Source: Dysgonomonas sp. 520
Lineage (GTDB): Bacteria; Bacteroidota; Bacteroidia; Bacteroidales; Dysgonomonadaceae
Direction of reading: 5' to 3'
Assembly: GCF_010501095.1 (NCBI RefSeq)
Contig: NZ_QVMP01000022.1
Location: 7,403-65,684, forward strand
Length of the DNA: 58,282 nt
Every line of letters starts with the position of its first letter. Within the stretch, counting starts at the first letter, position 1. Below, in pieces: positions 55,626 through 58,282 of this stretch. Under the pieces are notes generated by a model, which saw only the letters and a program-made list of their open reading frames with translations, searched no databases and was not told the DNA's origin. A program made the position numbers and the translations under genes.

Positions 55626-56567
55626 ATGAACAGTGTCATCAAATTAAGCCTCTGCATTGGTATTGCTTTACTTGCTTTTGCGTGTAAAGACAAAAAGACG
55701 GAAACAATTCCGGTAAATGAGAGAAATGAAATTTTCAATAATCTTTTCAGTGAAGTGCCCGACACATCTTTTCAGATAGGAGAAAACAAACTGCTGTTTA
55801 TAAAGACTACGGAAAAAGATTTGGAGACAGACAGTAAGCTTTTCATCGTTGAAAAGGAAAAAAACGAATGGAAATGCACCAGAGAAAAAATGCTTTACGA
55901 AGGTGTGATGTTTAGCAGTATAGATTCTCTTCGCATCACCACGATAGGCGATTCTTCTTACCTGTATTACGAATATTACCAACAAGGAGGTAGCATGGGC
56001 AATCATAACGTCGATTTTGTGCTGTACAATTACGATAACGACCAGCTATACACACTGTTCTATGAATTTTATCCGCAGAATCAGGGCGATGTTTTTCCCC
56101 AATTCACCGATAGCGAAAATTTATCGCAACCTGTCAACGATTTCCTCGAAAGCAAGGCAGCAATATCAGATCGGGTTTTAGATACCGACAGCAAGGAGTT
56201 CAGAGCCTTTATCAGCGAATTTTGCTCGAACAGAGAGGCACAAATAACTCACATTAAATTTCCGGTCGGATTCTGGCTGAAAAAGATAGAAGGCAATTGT
56301 TCTCCCGAAAGTCCGTATTATGACGATTATTATGGCGAATGTTTAGAAAAAGTGCCATTTAATCAGTCGAACTGGACATTCCTTGAAAAGAAAACACTGA
56401 CACCTTTCTTCAATCAAAAAGATAATTCTTTCGGAAGTTGGTCTAAACCATCTCCCAACACAATGGTCTTTAGTTCAGGATGGGTAGAATCGGAACTTGC
56501 ATACAGTGCTACTTTTGAAAGGGTAAATGGAAAATGGATGCTGACCGAATATTACGGAGGTTATTAG
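55626..56567 (+). CDS. Hypothetical lipoprotein
   Basis: A 313-residue protein with a lipoprotein signal peptide (lipobox AFAC, Cys20). The mature part is rich in aromatic and acidic residues with no domain I recognise. A DDYYGECLEKVPFNQSNW stretch holds a possible disulfide Cys. It should be surface or periplasmic. The gene stands alone, with a MITE upstream and hairpin repeats after it. Confidence 0.75.
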   Translation: MNSVIKLSLCIGIALLAFACKDKKTETIPVNERNEIFNNLFSEVPDTSFQIGENKLLFIKTTEKDLETDSKLFIVEKEKNEWKCTREKMLYEGVMFSSIDSLRITTIGDSSYLYYEYYQQGGSMGNHNVDFVLYNYDNDQLYTLFYEFYPQNQGDVFPQFTDSENLSQPVNDFLESKAAISDRVLDTDSKEFRAFISEFCSNREAQITHIKFPVGFWLKKIEGNCSPESPYYDDYYGECLEKVPFNQSNWTFLEKKTLTPFFNQKDNSFGSWSKPSPNTMVFSSGWVESELAYSATFERVNGKWMLTEYYGGY

Positions 56568-56616
56568 AAAGATTCAGTAGTTGAAATAGGTTGGATAAAT
56601 TGTACAATGTCTTCCT

Positions 56617-56800
56617 AGTAGGGGCGTAAAATCTTACGCCCAAATATCAACAATACCTGTCTTCCTAGATGCTTCGCGTTGCTCAGCATGACAAATCTTT
56701 CGGGCAGACTAAGAAGCCTGCCCCCTACAAACGCACCCCCTCCCATCCCAAAAAGAGGAGAAGTTTATTCCCTCTCTTTTGGAGAGGGTTAGGATGAGGT
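56617..56800. repeat. REP and hairpin repeats
   Basis: GTAGGGGCGTAAAATCTTACG, a half TGTCAT-type hairpin (AGATGCTTCGCGTTGCTCAG), CCCCCTACAAACGCACC and a CCCTCTCTTTTGGAGAGGG hairpin follow each other between the lipoprotein and HAD genes. Confidence 0.75.
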
Positions 56801-56881
56801 GTATCCAACTACTGATTGGCATAACTCATTGAAAAATATGCCCACAAAAAACAAAAAGACCCCAAAAACGTTAACTTATTT

Positions 56882-57310
56882 ATGGAAATATGTATAGATT
56901 TTGACGGAACCTGCGTTACGCACGAATTCCCCGAAATAGGGAAAGACATTGGAGCGGAAGAAGTACTGAAAGAGTTGGTGAATAAAGGACACAAGCTCAT
57001 TCTCTTCACCATGCGGAGCGACCGGAAGAAAAAGAAGAAAGATAAATTGAGCAACGAGACTTTCATTGTTGAAGAAAACCGATTGACAGAAGCCGTGCAA
57101 TGGTTCGAAAAAAAAGGCATACCGTTGTATGGTATTCAGAAAAACCCGACACAAAGGTTCTGGACTTCATCACCCAAAGCGTATGGACATCTCTACATAG
57201 ATGACGCCGCCCTAGGCTGCCCGCTCATTTATCCCGAAAATGGAGACAGAGCCTATGCCGATTGGGAGAAAATAAGGCAACAACTGATCGAAAACGGCAT
57301 TTTACGGTAG
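56882..57310 (+). CDS. HAD-like hydrolase (BT0820-type)
   Basis: A 142-residue minimal HAD protein. Motif I is CIDFDGTCV (Asp7/Asp9), motif II Thr is in LFTMRSDR, and the end motif is YIDDAALGCPL. It lacks a cap domain. It resembles the short HAD proteins of Bacteroides such as BT0820, and its substrate is unknown. It starts after a REP cluster and ends 86 bases before the tRNA gene. Confidence 0.88.
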   Translation: MEICIDFDGTCVTHEFPEIGKDIGAEEVLKELVNKGHKLILFTMRSDRKKKKKDKLSNETFIVEENRLTEAVQWFEKKGIPLYGIQKNPTQRFWTSSPKAYGHLYIDDAALGCPLIYPENGDRAYADWEKIRQQLIENGILR

Positions 57311-57369
57311 ATTTTCAGATAAAAACTACTGAAATTTTGAGTGGAATTATGATTTAAATAAAAAACTAT

Positions 57370-57377
57370 TATTTTTG
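57370..57377 (+). promoter_or_regulatory. Promoter -7 box of tRNA-Arg
   Basis: TATTTTTG (TAnnTTTG), 18 bases before the mature tRNA 5' end. No good -33 TTTG at the right spacing. Confidence 0.55.
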
Positions 57378-57395
57378 TATCCGATAACAGGAGTT

Positions 57396-57467
57396 GGCGT
57401 GATAGTTCAATGGATAGAATAGAAGTTTCCTAAACTTTAGATCCGGGTTCGATTCCCGGTCATGCTA
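57396..57467 (+). tRNA. tRNA-Arg (anticodon CCT)
   Basis: A complete cloverleaf can be drawn. Acceptor GGCGTGA/TCATGCT, D-arm GTTC/GAAT, anticodon stem GAAGT/ACTTT with loop TTCCTAA (anticodon CCT, reading AGG), variable loop AGAT, T-arm CCGGG-TTCGATT-CCCGG and discriminator A. CCA is not encoded (CTA follows), which is normal in these bacteria. Confidence 0.93.
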
Positions 57468-57484
57468 CTAAAAACCTCACAGTT

Positions 57485-58096
57485 ATGAAAAAATCTTTTT
57501 TTTACATTTTAGCAGCATTATTTTTGGTGGCTCTAGTGCCTCAAAAAGCACATTCTCAAATCAATTGGGGTATTAAAGGCGGTGTAGACCTTGTTGATCA
57601 CAAAATCTCGACCGACATGTTGAACGTGAAAAACCGTCTGGGTTACAACATTGGCCTTACGTTGGAAATATTGCCTTTCAACGGACTAGGACTTGAAACG
57701 GGACTGCTGTACGGGCATAAAGAATATTCGACAAAGGAAAAAGAAGCTTCGAAAATAGATGTTTCGGACTATGACTACATAACAATCCCGCTGAATCTGA
57801 AAAAACGCTTCAGCCTGCTAGGTCCGATAGACTTGTATGCGCTTGGTGGTGTATACGGAGAAGTGAAACTAGGCGGAGGGAATGTAATTTCAGATACTTT
57901 TAAAAAATTCAAGTCGAAAGGTTTCCAGATGGGACTGAATCTGGGTGCAGGTGTTCAACTTTTCAAGCATCTTGATGTCGGTTTAAATTTCAGATATAAA
58001 CTGACAGATAATTACAGCGAAGATCAACCAGATTTGAAAGATTTGCTCGATTCGCATCAAAAAACATGGTATATGACTGCCGCTTATTATTTCTAA
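57485..58096 (+). CDS. PorT-type outer-membrane beta-barrel protein
   Basis: A 203-residue protein with a signal peptide (about 1-23, AHSQ end) and a Gly/Asn/aromatic-rich barrel pattern (INWGIKGG, GYNIGLTLEI, LGLETGLLYGH). A typical C-terminal strand ends in Phe (YMTAAYYF). It matches the small PorT/outer-membrane beta-barrel family. It sits in the outer membrane, role unknown. The terminator follows at 58121. Confidence 0.9.
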   Translation: MKKSFFYILAALFLVALVPQKAHSQINWGIKGGVDLVDHKISTDMLNVKNRLGYNIGLTLEILPFNGLGLETGLLYGHKEYSTKEKEASKIDVSDYDYITIPLNLKKRFSLLGPIDLYALGGVYGEVKLGGGNVISDTFKKFKSKGFQMGLNLGAGVQLFKHLDVGLNFRYKLTDNYSEDQPDLKDLLDSHQKTWYMTAAYYF

Positions 58097-58120
58097 GAAC
58101 AGACAAAACAAATCATACCG

Positions 58121-58160
58121 AAAAAGCAATCTCCGAACATAGAAGATTGCTTTTTTGTTT
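58121..58160 (+). terminator. Intrinsic terminator
   Basis: AAAAAGCAATCT-ccgaacatag-AAGATTGCTTTTTTG with a T-rich tail, 25 bases after the barrel gene stop. Confidence 0.9.
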
Positions 58161-58233
58161 TTTCTGAATTATACATTTAAAACTCAGAAATTGTTATTTT
58201 TCTGAATCTTGATTTCTTTTTCCATTTTTTTTA

Positions 58234-58241
58234 TATCTTTG
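58234..58241 (+). promoter_or_regulatory. Promoter -7 box of a gene beyond the window
   Basis: TATCTTTG (TAnnTTTG). The window ends 41 bases later with an ATG at 58260 in a short open frame, so a plus-strand gene probably starts at or just past the window edge. Its identity cannot be read. Confidence 0.5.
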
Positions 58242-58282
58242 TAGTCTGATAATGAGACAATGAGAGCCTCCGTCACTTACAG

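Overview
The window looks like a chromosomal segment from a member of the Bacteroidales, probably a Dysgonomonas-like organism. The genus is an inference and the order is fairly secure. Evidence: many promoters carry the Bacteroidetes -7 box TAnnTTTG, there is a MurF-alanine racemase fusion, a GSCFA protein, DUF5683 and DUF4369-TlpA proteins, PorT-like and OmpA outer-membrane proteins, the gene order ParA-ParB-DUF5683-LysM transglycosylase-Rsh, and a GGM-rich GroEL tail. Most genes are ordinary chromosomal genes. There is no rRNA, phage or CRISPR array.

Layout. 0.4-4.2 kb: a regulator, a 2-hydroxyacid dehydrogenase, and a small accessory patch (XRE regulator, small membrane protein, unknown protein) between two almost identical 300-bp repeats. 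4.7-21.2 kb, all minus strand: a large tellurium-resistance-type (Ter) stress locus. In transcription order it has four TerD-family proteins, a TelA protein, a coiled-coil protein, a REP-associated transposase (RAYT), two short von Willebrand A (TerY-like) proteins, a small membrane protein, a third VWA protein with zinc ribbons, a PP2C phosphatase, a protein kinase with a zinc ribbon, a HAD phosphatase, a phosphoribosyltransferase and a Ca2+-type P-ATPase. 21.8-22.8 kb: a GNAT-fold protein and a hemolysin III protein. 22.8-31.5 kb, minus: Rsh, MltD-like transglycosylase, DUF5683, ParB, ParA, then an OmpA protein. 31.6-35.4 kb, plus: three overlapping or abutting genes for surface glycan synthesis. 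35.5-36.0 kb: a possible small RNA and RNase P RNA. 36.7-41.6 kb: groES-groEL, a dipeptide epimerase and an MltF-like transglycosylase, all between 0.4-kb inverted repeats. 42.6-51.6 kb, minus: RecG, RhuM, MurF-Alr, GSCFA, an esterase and a flippase-like membrane protein. 52.2-58.1 kb, plus: two TlpA-type thioredoxin proteins, DUF2461, a lipoprotein, a HAD protein, tRNA-Arg(CCU) and a PorT-like barrel.

How genes work together. The Ter block reads as a signalling module: Ca2+-binding TerD proteins and TelA at the membrane, VWA scaffolds, and a kinase/phosphatase pair. It is linked to a small nucleotide-type biosynthetic pair (PRTase and HAD) and a Ca2+ pump. The cell-wall genes (two transglycosylases, epimerase, MurF-Alr) together cover peptidoglycan synthesis and recycling.

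The second theme is repeats. Intergenic gaps are packed with short hairpins that start with GTAG, as expected of REP elements mobilised by RAYTs. The one RAYT in the window carries two such hairpins in frame inside its own coding sequence. Two further MITE-like families are visible, one with a 4-bp target duplication and an empty site elsewhere in the window.
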